From: Sorghum bicolor
Taxonomy: Eukaryota > Streptophyta > Magnoliopsida > Poales > Poaceae
Assembly (NCBI RefSeq): GCF_000003195.3
Contig: NC_012871.2
Span: 917,997 to 981,996 of the forward strand
Direction: 5' to 3'
DNA: 64,000 nucleotides
Position numbers and translations under genes: made by a program. This document shows, one piece after another, positions 10,981-21,974 of this stretch (position 1 is its first letter; the number at the start of each line of letters is the position of its first letter). Below the pieces are notes generated by a model, which saw only the letters and a program-made list of their open reading frames with translations, was not told the origin of the DNA and searched no databases.

Positions 10981-11617
10981 GAGCATCTCCAACGGTTTTG
11001 CAATTTTCGTTTTGCAAAACAAGAAGTTTGCCAAATCTTAAATCAATATGCCAAGTCACAAAATTGAGTGTCTCCAATGGTTTTGATAAAATTGAGTTGG
11101 CAAAACCAAATGCATGGCCTCAGGCGTGGGAGGGACGGAGGGCGGCCTTGAACTCATGGCCTCAGGCGGCGCGATTCTCCGACTACGGCAGCGGACGGCG
11201 GCACGTGCGGAGGTGTTTCTGTCGCGAGGCGGTGGCGCGTGTTGACTTTGTGTCGCGATCGGGACAGCAGCGCGTGTGGAGGGGTTTCTTCGCGAGACGG
11301 ACGACGGCGCGTGGTGAGACTTTGTGTCGCGAGAGGAGTCGGAGGCCGATCGGGACTTTGTGTCGCGATAGAAGTTTCCCTATATGGCGCGAAGAGGAGT
11401 CGGAGACACGCGGGAGACCGAAAACCGCGCGGGAGGAGAGACCGATCGGCCTTTGCCAAGTCGTCCGGGGTTTGACAAAAATGCCAAGTTTCCTCTCTCA
11501 TTTGCCAACTTTGCCAAAATGCAAAACTCAAATGCAAAACCATTGGATATCTCAATTTGAGCTTTTTGACAAATTAGTCAAATGCAAACTTCAATTGCAA
11601 AACCGTTGGAGATGCTC
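10981..11617. mobile_element. PIF/Harbinger-type non-autonomous element (637 bp) with GC-rich cargo
   Basis: Terminal inverted repeats begin GAGCATCTCCAACGGTTTTG on the left and, as the reverse complement, at the right end. Both are flanked by TTA (10978-10980 and 11618-11620), the duplication typical of PIF/Harbinger. The interior from about 11120 to 11460 is strikingly GC-rich. It contains three copies of GACTTTGTGTCGCGA (near 11244, 11318 and 11354). The long plus-strand frame across it runs through the neighbouring Stowaway and both terminal repeats, so it is not a host gene. Confidence 0.85.
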
Positions 11618-11871
11618 TTACGACGACGAAACTGCCAACGTTTTCAACGAGCCTTCGCTTAGCCAATGTTGAGCGAATTGGCAGCCCACTAGCGGATAGG
11701 CCCAGTTCGTGAAAGCCTAGGCAGGGAGAGTGGCCCAGACAAGAACCAAATAGTTTCGCTTTATATTGTCTCAGCTATATAAATCTTAGCCAACACATTT
11801 CCTTTGTTTTTCGAATCTCATCAACGCAGGCAAACGCTTTTATACACACTTTCGGCCCCCTGTAGACGCCC

Positions 11872-11913
11872 ACATGCACACACTCTTTTTTTTTATAAAA
11901 ACATGCACACACT
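11872..11913 (-). mobile_element. Micro-insertion (16 bp) with 13-bp target duplication
   Basis: ACATGCACACACT at 11872-11884 is repeated perfectly at 11901-11913. The insert (11885-11900) reads TTTTATAAAAAAAAAG on the minus strand, matching the tail of the retroposon-like block ending near 10134. Confidence 0.55.
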
Positions 11914-12937
11914 TTCCTCGGATCCAATATATAATAAGGGTGGTAACATAGAAATTAACTAGGTGGTTTGTATTCCATTAATTATATTGCGAATTGAGCA
12001 AAAAGTGATGTTGCATTAGAATTAATAAAAAAGGTGAAGGAAATGGATTCTTATGAAAATATTATGACTACATGAAAACTAAGATAGAAAGATATATATG
12101 TGATACGTCATACGTGGACGATAAGAGAGGGAAGATAGGTGATTGGACAAAAAATATTCTTAAAAAAAATCATCTATTGGGAACATGATTTCTTTGTATA
12201 ATACATATGCATAAAAACGAATCGGATACAAATAAATATCAATGATATCATATTTGTTTTCATATTTCTGGTCGGATTCGGATTCGAGTAAGGATAGTGT
12301 CAGCCATGCCGGATAGGTACGATTGGATGTCGACATCATAAATATATGATTTGAGTATTCAAATAGGGATATGGTATCAGATGTTGAATATTCGAATTTA
12401 TATACAGACAGATTTGAACTACTCTAAACGGATTCAGTCTCGAACATAGTCGGAAAATATCCGTACCATAGTACGTATTGTCTATATGACTTGTAACTTG
12501 ATGAGTAGAGAAACCATCTTATAGTTTTTAGGTTGAGACTGCCCTAAGTTCATTTGGACTTCAACACAATAATACTCATAAATCACTAGATATCACTGTA
12601 ATCTTCAATACTAGTATGCTAAAATTTGCAAGCATGGATCTCTCGACCGGATATGCCAATGTGTCACACTTTTCACCTATGAAACTATTATATTACCACC
12701 ACCTATTAGTAGTAGCGAGTAAAGTGTCACTAAAACTATATTAGCAAGATCCCAACGAGTGCTAGTGGAAGATTAATTTCCAAATTTTCTGTAGATATTT
12801 GCTATTTCCTTATTGGTTAGTAGTGGAAGATTACAACAACGGTTAGTATGCATTCTACGTGGAAATGGAGGAATAGGAACGTGGCCATTTGAAATTAAAT
12901 TTGAATGATGCTCCCATGAGGGAAGTGTACTTTCAAT
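11914..12937. other. Gene-free AT-rich spacer
   Basis: No coding frame, RNA gene or bounded repeat was recognised. Words such as GGATTCGGATTCGAG and GATATTTGAATATCC-like phrases suggest an old, eroded element. Confidence 0.35.
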
Positions 12938-14106
12938 CACTACTACAATATTTTTTTTATAGGAGGCGAGCAAAAAGGCTTTTTTGAGGCAGTTTTTGTA
13001 ATCGTCTCAGACCAAAGGTCACGGTCAATCGTAGATTTACCGAGGCAATTTGTCTGCCCGCCTCGGTAAATCAAAACAAAAAAAAGGAAAAATCCATAGA
13101 CAGGCTCAACGAGCCTATCCATGGGCCCTTCGAGCCCATCCATGGACCCACCAGCATGGCGACTGCTCCACTACCGAGCCAGATTCATTCACCCTACACC
13201 AAATCTGACCGCCATTTGCCTGGATCCATAGCCGCCTTCCTTGCCGTTGGCACGTCTTCCTGGATCTAGCAGGAGGAGGCGGTAGCACCGCCCAGATCTA
13301 AGTAGTCCCCGCAACAGCACACCGTCGGATCTGAGCGGCCCCTATAGCCACCCGCTGGAGAGAGAGCTCCACCACCTGAGGGAGAGCGAGGGAGGAGCAT
13401 TCGACCACTGACCATCTGCTGGTGCGTCACGCCGCTAGGAAGGGCCGAACCGCCTTGCGCTACCGGAGAGAGGAGCTAGGCTGCCCCGCGCCATGCCTTG
13501 AAGGTTGCCTCGCACGTGGCCGCTGAGAGATGCTGAGGCCGTGGCCGCCCCACGCCGCTACCGGGAAGGATTGGCCACCCCGCGCCATGGTCAACCCGCA
13601 CGCGCGCCGGGAAGGGCCGGGCCATGCCCGCGTCAGCCGCCCCGCGTGCAGTTGATGGCCGACCTCTAGGAAGGAGTAGGGGCGTCGCCGGGGAAGAGAG
13701 GGGAGGAGGCATGTCGGGGAGGGGAGGGGAGGGGAGGGGAGGGAAGGGAAGGAAGGGGGTGGGCTGGGGAGGGGAGGGGCGACAGGGGGAGGAACGAGGG
13801 AGTCAAGCATCCAGGTGAGGGAGTAAGAGGAGATGGGCTAGGGTTTCAACTCTTCATAAATGTTGTGATCGAGTTTGGGCCTAGTGGGCTTTCTTGTGGG
13901 CTTAGCCATATTAACTGAGGCGGACCTTATAAGTGGCCCACCTCAGTTAATAGGACTATTTCTAGAGGCGGGCTTATTTAGATTTTGCTAGGCGGTTTTT
14001 TGTAACCGCATAGGTTAATAAAAAACGCCCGCCCGAGGTGGTTCACAGGTCTGCCCGCCTCGGGAAAAAATTGAAAATGCCTCGCAAAAGATTTTATTAT
14101 GTAGTG
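12938..14106. mobile_element. CACTA element A, non-autonomous, 1169 bp
   Basis: The left end is CACTACTACAATATTT and the right end is the inverse of CACTACATAATAAAAT. It is flanked by AAT at 12935-12937 and 14107-14109. Subterminal inverted words of the ACCGAGGCGGGCAGAC type sit near both ends, as expected for transposase-binding sites of En/Spm-like elements. The core is GC-rich and includes a GGGGA/GGAGG minisatellite at about 13711-13790. No transposase is encoded. Confidence 0.88.
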
Positions 14107-14386
14107 AATTTTTCTGATATGGTGCTTTTTTTTGGTGAAGTACTATATTATATTAATTAATAAATTATAATACATTGCGTGCTGAAAGATAATGCATGGT
14201 CCACTTGTATAAAGATGGGTCCGAGACTTTGTACAGTTGTAGTACTTTTGTATTAATTAATTATTTGACCAAACTCTATATATTGGCCTCGGCATCATCA
14301 AAGGGCCGTGTGCACCTGAGTCAGTTGTGTGTTGCGTCACTAGGTACAGTAGGTGCCATCGATCGGTCAATTTGATACAGTTAGGC

Positions 14387-14748
14387 TAGTATCAGTGGGA
14401 GTTTCACCAGGATGTCATGCATATTTATTAGAGCGTCATGTCAGCAAAACTGCACTTTTTGCATGAAACGAAGAGGAGAGAGAAGGAATTAGTTTCACCA
14501 TGGTGAAACTCCGCTGGCGTTGTTTCCACACGGTAAAACAGGATGAAATCCCCACTGAGGACTAAATCGTTTCACCATCTTGCATGTGATCCAATCATTT
14601 TGCAGTAATTAAATGCTTTGCCCAGCCTAGGAAACATCAAGGTGAAACTCATGCATTGTGGATGTTGTTTCATTGTTCGTTTCATTGATACTCTGTCAGC
14701 AGATTTATTTTGAAAACAGCGCATTGAAATGGGCCATTGAGACTGGCC
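14387..14748. mobile_element. MITE of the GTTTCA / TGAAAC family
   Basis: The segment is rich in GTTTCACC / GGTGAAAC words in both orientations and ends with CCATTGAGACTGGCC. Relatives occur at 30.19-30.43 and 35.95-36.15 kb. It abuts the Tourist MITE starting at 14752. The exact left border is uncertain. Confidence 0.55.
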
Positions 14749-14751
14749 TTA

Positions 14752-14957
14752 GGGCACTCCCAATGCAAGACTCTACAATAGAGTTCAAGACAATTAATTA
14801 CATATTATTTATGGTATTTTGCTGATGTGGCACCATATTTATTGAAGAAAGAGGTAGAAAAAATAAGACTTCAAGTCTTATTTAGACTCTAAGTCCACAT
14901 TGTTTGAGGTAATAAATAACTTTAGACTCCAGGATAGAGTCTGCATTGTGAGTGCCC
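14752..14957. mobile_element. Tourist-like MITE, 206 bp, copy 1
   Basis: It begins GGGCACTCCCAATGCA and ends with the inverse TGCATTGTGAGTGCCC, flanked by TTA on both sides (14749-14751 and 14958-14960). A second copy of exactly the same length lies at 20061-20266, about 92% identical by eye. Confidence 0.88.
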
Positions 14958-15044
14958 TTAGCCAACTAAACTAATGATGGTTCAGTTATTGATAGTCTAT
15001 GCATGATTATTATATAGTAACATATAAGAAAGGCTAGCGGACTA

Positions 15045-15925
15045 CTCCTCTGTTCTTTTTTAATTGTCGCTGTTCTAGTGTGTGCCATAAGTTTAACTCG
15101 ATTTGTCTAAAATACATGCAACATTTGTATCTCTAAATAAATTTGTTAAAAAAATAGATTCAAAGATCTTTCTAATGATACTAATTATGTATGGAAAAAG
15201 TCTACATCACCCGTGAACTATGGGGTGGTGTCTACTTTAGCCCCTGAACTATGAAACAGTCTAATTTACCCTCTGAACTCTCGAAAACCGTTCAAATCAC
15301 CCCCGGTGGTTTTGGATGGCGGTTTTGCTACAGTAACCTGAATAAACTTAGTTATACATGATCCTATGAGTATGAAATATTTACTATAGTTCAAGCATAG
15401 AATAATTAGTCCACCAAAAAAATTTCACCACAATTGGACCACAGAAGCTGCAGCTATGAATTATTCCAGTTAATTACAGATAAAATTTGATTTTCTAACT
15501 AATTTAAAGCTACAGAAAAAATTTGTACTAAAGTATACCATATTATGTATTCATTGCGTAGATCTACTCATGTGGAGTCCAACAAAATTATTATTTCTAT
15601 TTTATGATTTTTTCTGTGATTTACTATGATTTTTCAAAGATTATATGAAAACAAATAGGGAAAAAGAAAAAGTCAAAACCACGGTTACTGTAGCAAAACC
15701 GCTATAAAAAACCACCGGGGGGTGATTTGAACGGTTTTCGATAGTTCAGGGGGTTAATTAGACTGTTTCATAGTTTGGGGGCTAAAGTAGACACCACCCC
15801 ATAGTTCAGGGGTGATGTAGACTTTTTCCAATTATGTATTATAAATATTAATATTTTTTAATATATAATTGTCAGCAATTGTTTTTTGGGAAGCGCAAGC
15901 GACAATTAAAAAAGGACGGAGGGAG
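15045..15925. mobile_element. Stowaway MITE split by a Mutator-like element
   Basis: The left arm (15045-15192) starts CTCCTCTGTTCTTTTTTAAT after TA. The right arm (15830-15925) ends GGACGGAGGGAG before TA. The arms carry complementary words AATTGTCGC and GCGACAATT. Together they make a Stowaway of about 240 bp interrupted by the element at 15193-15829. Confidence 0.8.
15193..15829. mobile_element. Mutator-like (MULE) MITE, 637 bp, with long terminal inverted repeats
   Basis: Terminal inverted repeats of roughly 150 bp start GGAAAAAGTCTACATCACCC and include a GGTTTTGCTACAGTAACC-type word at their inner edge. The flanking duplication AATTATGTAT (15183-15192 and 15830-15839) fits the 9-10 bp expected for Mutator-like elements. 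It is inserted in a Stowaway MITE. It has no coding capacity. Confidence 0.87.
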
Positions 15926-15969
15926 TACTTACTAACACTAGTGTCGTAAAGAGATTACAAGTTTTAGTT

Positions 15970-16245
15970 TAGTCATTACACTTCACTAGTACTTTCTTCA
16001 TACCCATAAAGAAAGTCGTTGAAGACAACGACACGGTCTCCAAAGTCTAACTTTAACTCTTTGTTTTTATAAAAAAATGTTTATCAAAATGTGGTATATG
16101 TATATTTTTCTGAAAATATTTTCAAGACAAATCTATTCATATAGTTTTGACATTTTTAAATTCAACAACTTAAAAGTTATTCATGATTTATATTTCTAAT
16201 GTTTGACCAAAACCTTAACAACTTTATAGGTATAGAGGGAGTATC
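15970..16245. mobile_element. Eroded Stowaway-like MITE
   Basis: An AT-rich palindromic stretch starting ACTTTCTTCATACCCATAAA and ending ATAGAGGGAGTA. The terminal repeats are degenerate but in the positions expected for the CTCCCTC family. Confidence 0.5.
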
Positions 16246-16418
16246 CAAAATATAAAAAATCATAAACAAATCAGATATAAAGAAGTTATACATAAAAACA
16301 TCAACATTAATTAATTAATAAAGAGGAACATCACAGTCACCATCATATTATTCTTCATGATTGCCCAAATCACCTTCGTTGGCATCCTTATTGCCGTTTG
16401 CGTTATCACCGCTATCAC

Positions 16419-16712
16419 CATGGACGGAGCCAGCGGTGGGGCTAGGGGGGCTCCAGCCCCCCCTACCGCTGCTGCGCCAATGGAATTTCTAGTGATTTCT
16501 TTCTAATTGTAAACACAAATGTATAAGATAGGGTGGGCTGAGACCTTTATTTTTTATGATATATTTTGTGAACCTCATCCTTCATTGATATTTTCAATAT
16601 AAAACTAATTCAAATTATTATATTTTTTCTATTGTGAAGGATTATAGTAGAGCTAAGTCAATGTAGTACTTTTGTTGAGCCCCTCCTATTTTTTTTCCTG
16701 GCTTCGTCCCTA
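16419..16712. mobile_element. hAT-type MITE, 294 bp
   Basis: An 8-bp duplication GCTATCAC flanks the segment (16411-16418 and 16713-16720). The terminal inverted repeats pair GGACGGAGCCAG with CTGGCTTCGTCC. The interior has a run of G then C (GGGGGGCTCCAGCCCCCCC). An apparent relative is at 37.47-37.73 kb. Confidence 0.72.
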
Positions 16713-17288
16713 GCTATCACTTAACCCATTACCCATCCATCCAATGAACAGTAGCATAACAAGAGCTAGTGCAGCAATAGGCACGAGTAGTGCACGACAT
16801 TGACCGCTAAGTTTCGACATGCTGTCTTTGCTCTTTGGTCTATCTACTACTCTGCAATGGTAGCAGAAGAGATTTGTTACCGCTATTGTTACAAATAACT
16901 GGTGGTGGAATTTTATGAGATTTTATTCTAGAATTAATCCAATAGGGGCAACCTCAGATTTTCACAATTTCTTATGTCCCTAGTACAATTTTCACAGCAC
17001 TTGGGCTCGCTTTAAACTTTCTGCCTTTCCAAATAGGTGGAATAGAGAGACATGTTACAGTTATGTTAAGTGAGATAATTGCTCGTGTAAGTTCCATAGT
17101 TGTTGTTTTAACCAACCTTGTTTAGATGCGAAAAGATTTTGAATTTCGATACTGTAGCACTTTCGTTTGTTTGTGACAAATATTGTCCAATCATAGACTA
17201 ACTAGGATCAAAAGATTTGTCTCGCGATTTACAGTTAAACTGTGCAATTAGTTTTTATTTTCATCTATATTTAATGCTTTATGCATGT

Positions 17289-18448
17289 CACTACTACAGA
17301 AATGAACTTCCGTGACGTTGCTACTGTTCACTCCGTGGCGGGCGTGTTTTTTACCCGCTGTGGTAAATCGTGTGATTTACCGCAGCGGACACTTTTAATT
17401 AACTGTGACGGACATTTTTTGCCCGCTGCGGTAAATCAATTTACCGCAGCGGGCAACCTATTATGCCCGCCACAGTAAATTATTTTTAGTGGAGGAGCAC
17501 TTTAAATGAACCGCCAGAAAGAGAGAAGCAGCCCAGTCCCTTCCTTCCTTCCTTCCCCACTCGCGACTCGACTCTTCTCTCTTCTCTCGCAGAAACAGCA
17601 AGGGCACCAAGGAGGAGCAGGAGGAGAGGAACACCGAGAAGAACAAGGCCTCCAAAGGCACATCTATCCCCATCCATCCCTACCCCGATTCCTCCTCCTC
17701 CCTTGCTCACCTCACCATCCAATCCCCATCTGATCTGACTTCGTCCATCGATTTCGTCTCTGTGTTTGCTTGCAGGCAGCTAGCTGGAGACCAACAAGAA
17801 GGCCATGAATATCCAGGTGAGTACCCAGTCATCACCGCCGCTCGCGCCCTCCCGATCTCCCTCTCTTTTTCACTCATCTCACTATTCTTCCTTCTCTCTT
17901 TCCAGATCCGGTGAAGGAGCCACCACGAACCAGATCTGGGAGGTGGAGGCCGGTCATGCCCATCTCCGGTGGCGGCGGGGGTCGTGACTCTCCCTCCTAT
18001 GTGGGGGCCGATTGGTTCCAGCGTGAGAAGGTGGATTAGAGCGGATCCATGGACGACGACGGCGACGACCCGGACCGGCGGCGCTAGGGTTTCCCTGGCG
18101 GCGGCGGCAACAACCTGGATGGGCTCGTCGGGCCCCTAGATGGGCTCGGCGGGCCTGTCTAGGTTTTTTTGTTTTTTTAATCATTAACCGTGACGGGCAA
18201 CATAAGGCGCCCGCTGCGGTTAATGGGATTAACCGCGACGGGCAACATAAGGTGTCCGCTGCGGTTAATGGGATTAACCGCAGCGGGCACCTTATGTTGC
18301 CCGTTGCGGTAATTCCTTTTTCGCAGCGGGCACAGGCGCCCGCCAAGGTGAGGCCACGATTAACCGTGACCTTTCATTCGTGGCGGACGCCAATGCCCGC
18401 TGCTGTAAATGTAAAGTGCCCGTCACGGTTAACAGTTGTGTAGTAGTG
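17289..18448. mobile_element. CACTA element B, 1160 bp, carrying a captured gene fragment
   Basis: Ends are CACTACTACAGAAATG and the inverse of CACTACTACACAACTG. The target duplication TGT is at 17286-17288 and 18449-18451. Subterminal arrays of ACCGCAGCGGGC-type words in both orientations flank a non-repetitive core. The core at about 17535-17885 is a rearranged piece of the zinc-finger gene found at 61.97 kb. A further GC-rich block (about 17890-18150) of unknown source follows. It encodes no transposase, so it would need a transposase from elsewhere. Confidence 0.92.
17535..17885 (+). pseudogene. Transposon-captured fragment of the ZNF706/At2g23090-like gene
   Basis: The segment parallels about 61888-62235. 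It keeps the CTTCTCTCTTCTCTCGCAG leader end, the exon 1 end (GAGAAGAACAAGGCCTCCAAA), all of intron 1, exon 2 (AACAAGAAGGCCATGAATATCCAG) and the start of intron 2. It lacks the block of about 45 bp with the start codon and first residues, lost at a GGAGGAG repeat. It also has CAG to TAG in exon 2 and lacks exon 3 with the zinc finger. Intron 1 being present shows capture from genomic DNA, not cDNA. It cannot encode the parent protein. Confidence 0.88.
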
Positions 18449-18519
18449 TGTGACGAAAGATTCGATGTGACAAGAAATCTTGAAAATTTTTTGGTTTTTG
18501 GGGTGAACTAAACAAGGCT

Positions 18520-19418
18520 TAGCTTATAGTTTTTTAACGACACATAGCTCACAAAAACTTTTTTGTAACTCACAACTCACAATAACTTGATCACAGTGCA
18601 CAGTTGAACTAAACAGATCTTAAATAATCTTTTTTTTCTCCCTATCGGTATGCTATTGGTTTTGTTCAAAGAGGCCCTAATAGGTGGAGGTCCACTTTTT
18701 GTCTAGATCTATGGGGATGTGACATGCCTCTGATTTACTAATCTTTGAAACTCTGGGAATATTAAACTTTGGAAAAATCAGCAAAGGCGCACAACTGCCC
18801 TAGACTTATATATAGCGACCAATTGATTTAGAAGAACAACAATCAAAGAAAAAAAATCTAAGACAAGAAGACGAAGGATCGGATCGAGGAGCAGCAAGCT
18901 GGTGGTCGAGGAACTAATGTAGCTCAGGTAGCTGTATTGCTTGCATTGCTTGTCACAAATAACTTACGAAATCAAAGGAATTAATTGATGGAGGTGATAC
19001 TATATATATGAATTTAATTAATTAGAACTGGGGTACTGATCGAGCAGGATGAAATAGGAACAGGCATCCGCATATATGGCCAAGCATGGCAGTATCAGCA
19101 GTGGCTAGAATAATAGATAGTGTGCTGTGCTGATCGTTCATCGACGGTGGTGGTGCACGCACTTACAGTACTCAGTAGTGTCACAGTCAGGCCCCTGCCC
19201 GATCGATCTATATTTCGGGCGACAGCACTGCACGGGATCGCCTCTACACCGGCCGGTCCAGTTCAGGTCCAGTCCAGTCCACTCCATTTACTAGTAGTAG
19301 AAGAGCTAGCCAATGCAAAGCAGTGTGTATCAATTATTGGTTAGCCCCTGGACCACGCACGCACTGCATATATAGCTTCATTCATTTTCCTATCTTCCTC
19401 TACATTTTCTTCACTTGG
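18520..19418. other. Gene-free spacer
   Basis: No gene or bounded repeat was recognised. Short AT-rich stretches and a CAGGTCCAGTCCAGTCCACT direct-repeat patch near 19265. Confidence 0.35.
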
Positions 19419-19661
19419 GGCCTTGTTTAGTTCATCCCGAAATTCAAAAAGTTTTCAAGATTCTCTGTCACATCGAATCTTACGGCACATGCATGAAGCA
19501 TTAAATATAGACAAAAATAAAAACTAATCACACAGTTTGACTGTAAATCGCGAGACGAATCTTTTGACCTTAGTTAGTCTATGATTGGACAATATTTACC
19601 ACAAACAAACGAAAGTGCTACAGTTCCGAAAACTTTTCAGTTTTCGGAACTAAACAAGGCC
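19419..19661. mobile_element. Intact MITE of the GGCCTTGTTTAGTTC family, 243 bp
   Basis: It begins GGCCTTGTTTAGTTCATC and ends GGAACTAAACAAGGCC. The interior shares AATCGCGAGACGAATCTTTTG and ATGATTGGACAATATT with the copies at 17.1 and 61.2-61.6 kb. A 3-bp TGG lies on both sides, but I am not certain it is the target duplication. Confidence 0.8.
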
Positions 19662-19899
19662 TGGGTTTCCATATATATATGCACATGTGACATATATGAG
19701 TACACCTACACCTACATATATCTAGCTTTCCATATATCGCAGCTAGCTAACCATTCTCAGGACATTTGCAACAGTACGTCAGGTTGAGCCATAATGTCTC
19801 TTATAAGAAGTTGATCGAGCCGGCAGATGTTGAGATGGTGGGACTATCATATATTATGTGTGACTCGCTATTCGACGGACACACATTGTAAACCACTAA

Positions 19900-20351
19900 G
19901 AGCAAGTTTAATAATACAGCCCACTTGCTGGCTGTAAGGTTCTTTACAGCCTTCTCCCAGCCCACCCATACAATAGTTAGCTATTCACTATTATTACATG
20001 GTCCACTTATCTCTCTCACAAAGTTTCTTGGTTATTGTGTCTAAGCTGGCTGTAAGCTTAGGGCACTCACAATGCAGGACTCTATCACAGAGTCCAAGAC
20101 AATTAATTACATATTATTTATGGTATTTTGCTGATGTGGCACCATATTTATTGAAGAAAGAGATAGAAAAACTAAGACTCCAAGTCTTATTTAGACTCCA
20201 AGTCCACATTGTTCGAGACAATAAATAACTTTAGACTCCATAATAGAGTCTGCATTGTGAGTGCCCTTACAGCCTGCTTCTCCTCTATCTCCTCCCTTCT
20301 CTCCTCCACATCAGCATTCAGTCAGCTTACAGCCCACCATAATACTTGCTC
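19900..20351. mobile_element. Tourist-like MITE (GAGCAAGTTTAATA family) hosting another MITE
   Basis: Ends are GAGCAAGTTTAATAATACAG and the inverse (CATAATACTTGCTC), flanked by TAA (19897-19899 and 20352-20354). Repeated words AGCTGGCTGTAAG and CAGCTTACAGCC are inside. The element at 20061-20266 is inserted in it. Confidence 0.82.
20061..20266. mobile_element. Tourist-like MITE, 206 bp, copy 2 (nested)
   Basis: It begins GGGCACTCACAATGCA and ends TGCATTGTGAGTGCCC, with TTA at 20058-20060 and 20267-20269. It has the same length as copy 1 at 14752-14957 and is inserted within the MITE at 19900-20351. Confidence 0.88.
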
Positions 20352-20448
20352 TAAATGAACGGATAATTAGCTGAATATATAGTACCCATGTTGACTCGGA
20401 GACTATCGATAAAATCAATCCCAATCCAGAAACTATCACATATATAGT

Positions 20449-20810
20449 TAGAGATGGCAACGGGTATAAACCCGCTGGGTTTTGTTAGCCCAAACTCATG
20501 CCCATAAATATAAAATTTGCCCGCTAAAAACCCATGACCTCATATCATTTTATATATGTCTCTAAACGTAGTAGTTTAGTAGAAAAATTTAGGATATTAT
20601 TTTCTGGTATGATTGTTTCACTATGATGGATCGGGTCTCATGGGTTTTTGGTTTGGGTACTACGTATACATCCCCAGACCCATGCACACAAACCCGTTTT
20701 GGGTTTGGATTTTTGCCCATTAACAAACCCATGGGTAGAGAAATTGACTCATACCATTGTCCTAATAGAGTAAAAACTCATCGGGTTTCGGGTACCCATT
20801 GCCATCTTGA
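20449..20810. mobile_element. hAT-type MITE (ATGGCAA family), 362 bp
   Basis: TAGAGATGGCAACGGGTA at the left and GGGTACCCATTGCCATCTTGA at the right form inverted ends. They are flanked by the 8-bp duplication TATATAGT (20441-20448 and 20811-20818). Internal words of the AACCCATGGGT type recur. Same family as the element at 25494-26040. Confidence 0.82.
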
Positions 20811-20942
20811 TATATAGTTTCTATATACTTGCCAAGTCATGTAAGCACTACACATAAAAACCATATTTTCAATGGATGATTTCTTTAAAACAAATTTTCC
20901 AATCACATATCATATTTCTCTTATCATATACCTATCACATCT

Positions 20943-21921
20943 CACTACCACAAAATTGATTTTAGGAGACAACCTATTTTACTAATGGAGACGGTAAAAA
21001 AATATACATGTCTCCCAAAAAATATGTGAGCATTTTATATATACTAATAGTCAAGAAATATCCATTTTTAAAGGTGGGCCTAATAAGTTGCATGCCTCTG
21101 CAAATCAATTTTCGGAGTCGGACATTTATAAGGCCCGCCTCACCAAATCAGCCCAGCCCACTAACCTTCTCCAGGCCCACATCAGCCCACTAGTACATAA
21201 TGGAAAATAAAATCTCTAGCTTACACTCCTCTCTTTGTATCTCTCATCCCAAGCACCTCCCCACTCTCCTCACCCACCCTCCTCTCTCCATCACTATTTT
21301 TTGGAGTCAACGGCTAGAGGCCCCTTAGCGGTGCTCGTGCAACCAAGAGTGGTGGCGATGAGTGGTTTGGGTGCTCCTCCAGTGGTGACAAGTAGCTCCA
21401 GCGCTCTTGTGGCGGTGGGTGGCCCAGATGATCCTCCGGCAGCCGTGCATCCGTGCATGGCCCTAGAGTTCCTTTGGTTGCCCCATGGCTAGATCCATCG
21501 AGAGGGTGCGGGATCCGATGACCATGGGCAGATCCATTGAGGGGGTCGGTGATCATGATGATGTCCAATAGATCTATGTGCTTTTGATACTCTTCACGTT
21601 GATGTTTCGATTGCTCTACTCATCCCCAACTCCATTTTCTGCAGAATTGGTGGAGGGAGCTACTTTGATGGCATACAATGACAGCATCGCGGCATGGACC
21701 ACTCGATGGACTCGGCGGGCTAGCAACCGCATGTTTTATTTTTTTATTTGGTTTCTAGAGGTGAGCAAATAATGTCCTGTCTATGTTATTCTTCATTAAC
21801 AATGAAGTCTTCATGGAGGCGGACAAGCCGCCTGCCTCTAAAGACCTAATGTGTCCGTCCTGAAAACTTGATGTGCCCACCTCTATAAAGCCCACCTTTA
21901 TAAACTGTTTCTGCATTAGTG
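20943..21921. mobile_element. CACTA element C, non-autonomous, 979 bp
   Basis: Ends are CACTACCACAAAATTG and the inverse of CACTAATGCAGAAACAG. TCT is duplicated at 20940-20942 and 21922-21924. Subterminal words of the GGAGGCGGAC / GTCCGCCT kind occur near both ends. The GC-richer core (about 21300-21540) shows no domain I recognise. Confidence 0.85.
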
Positions 21922-21974
21922 TCTATATTTTGGTTCCCGTATAGACATGATTTCTTGACTAAGAATCCATTTTC

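Larger units (their letters stand above)
17115..18519. mobile_element. MITE of the CCTTGTTTAG family, host of a CACTA insertion
   Basis: The left arm (17115-17288) begins ACCTTGTTTAGATGCG. The right arm (18449-18519) ends GAACTAAACAAGGC. They join into one typical grass MITE of about 245 bp, interrupted by the CACTA element at 17289. An uninterrupted copy in inverse orientation lies at 19419-19661, and fragments cluster at 60.8-61.6 kb. Confidence 0.78.

Noticed and set aside
10935..11672. 245-codon plus-strand open frame
   Set aside because: It spans the end of a Stowaway MITE and both terminal repeats of a Harbinger element. No domain is present, and GC-rich cargo explains the openness.
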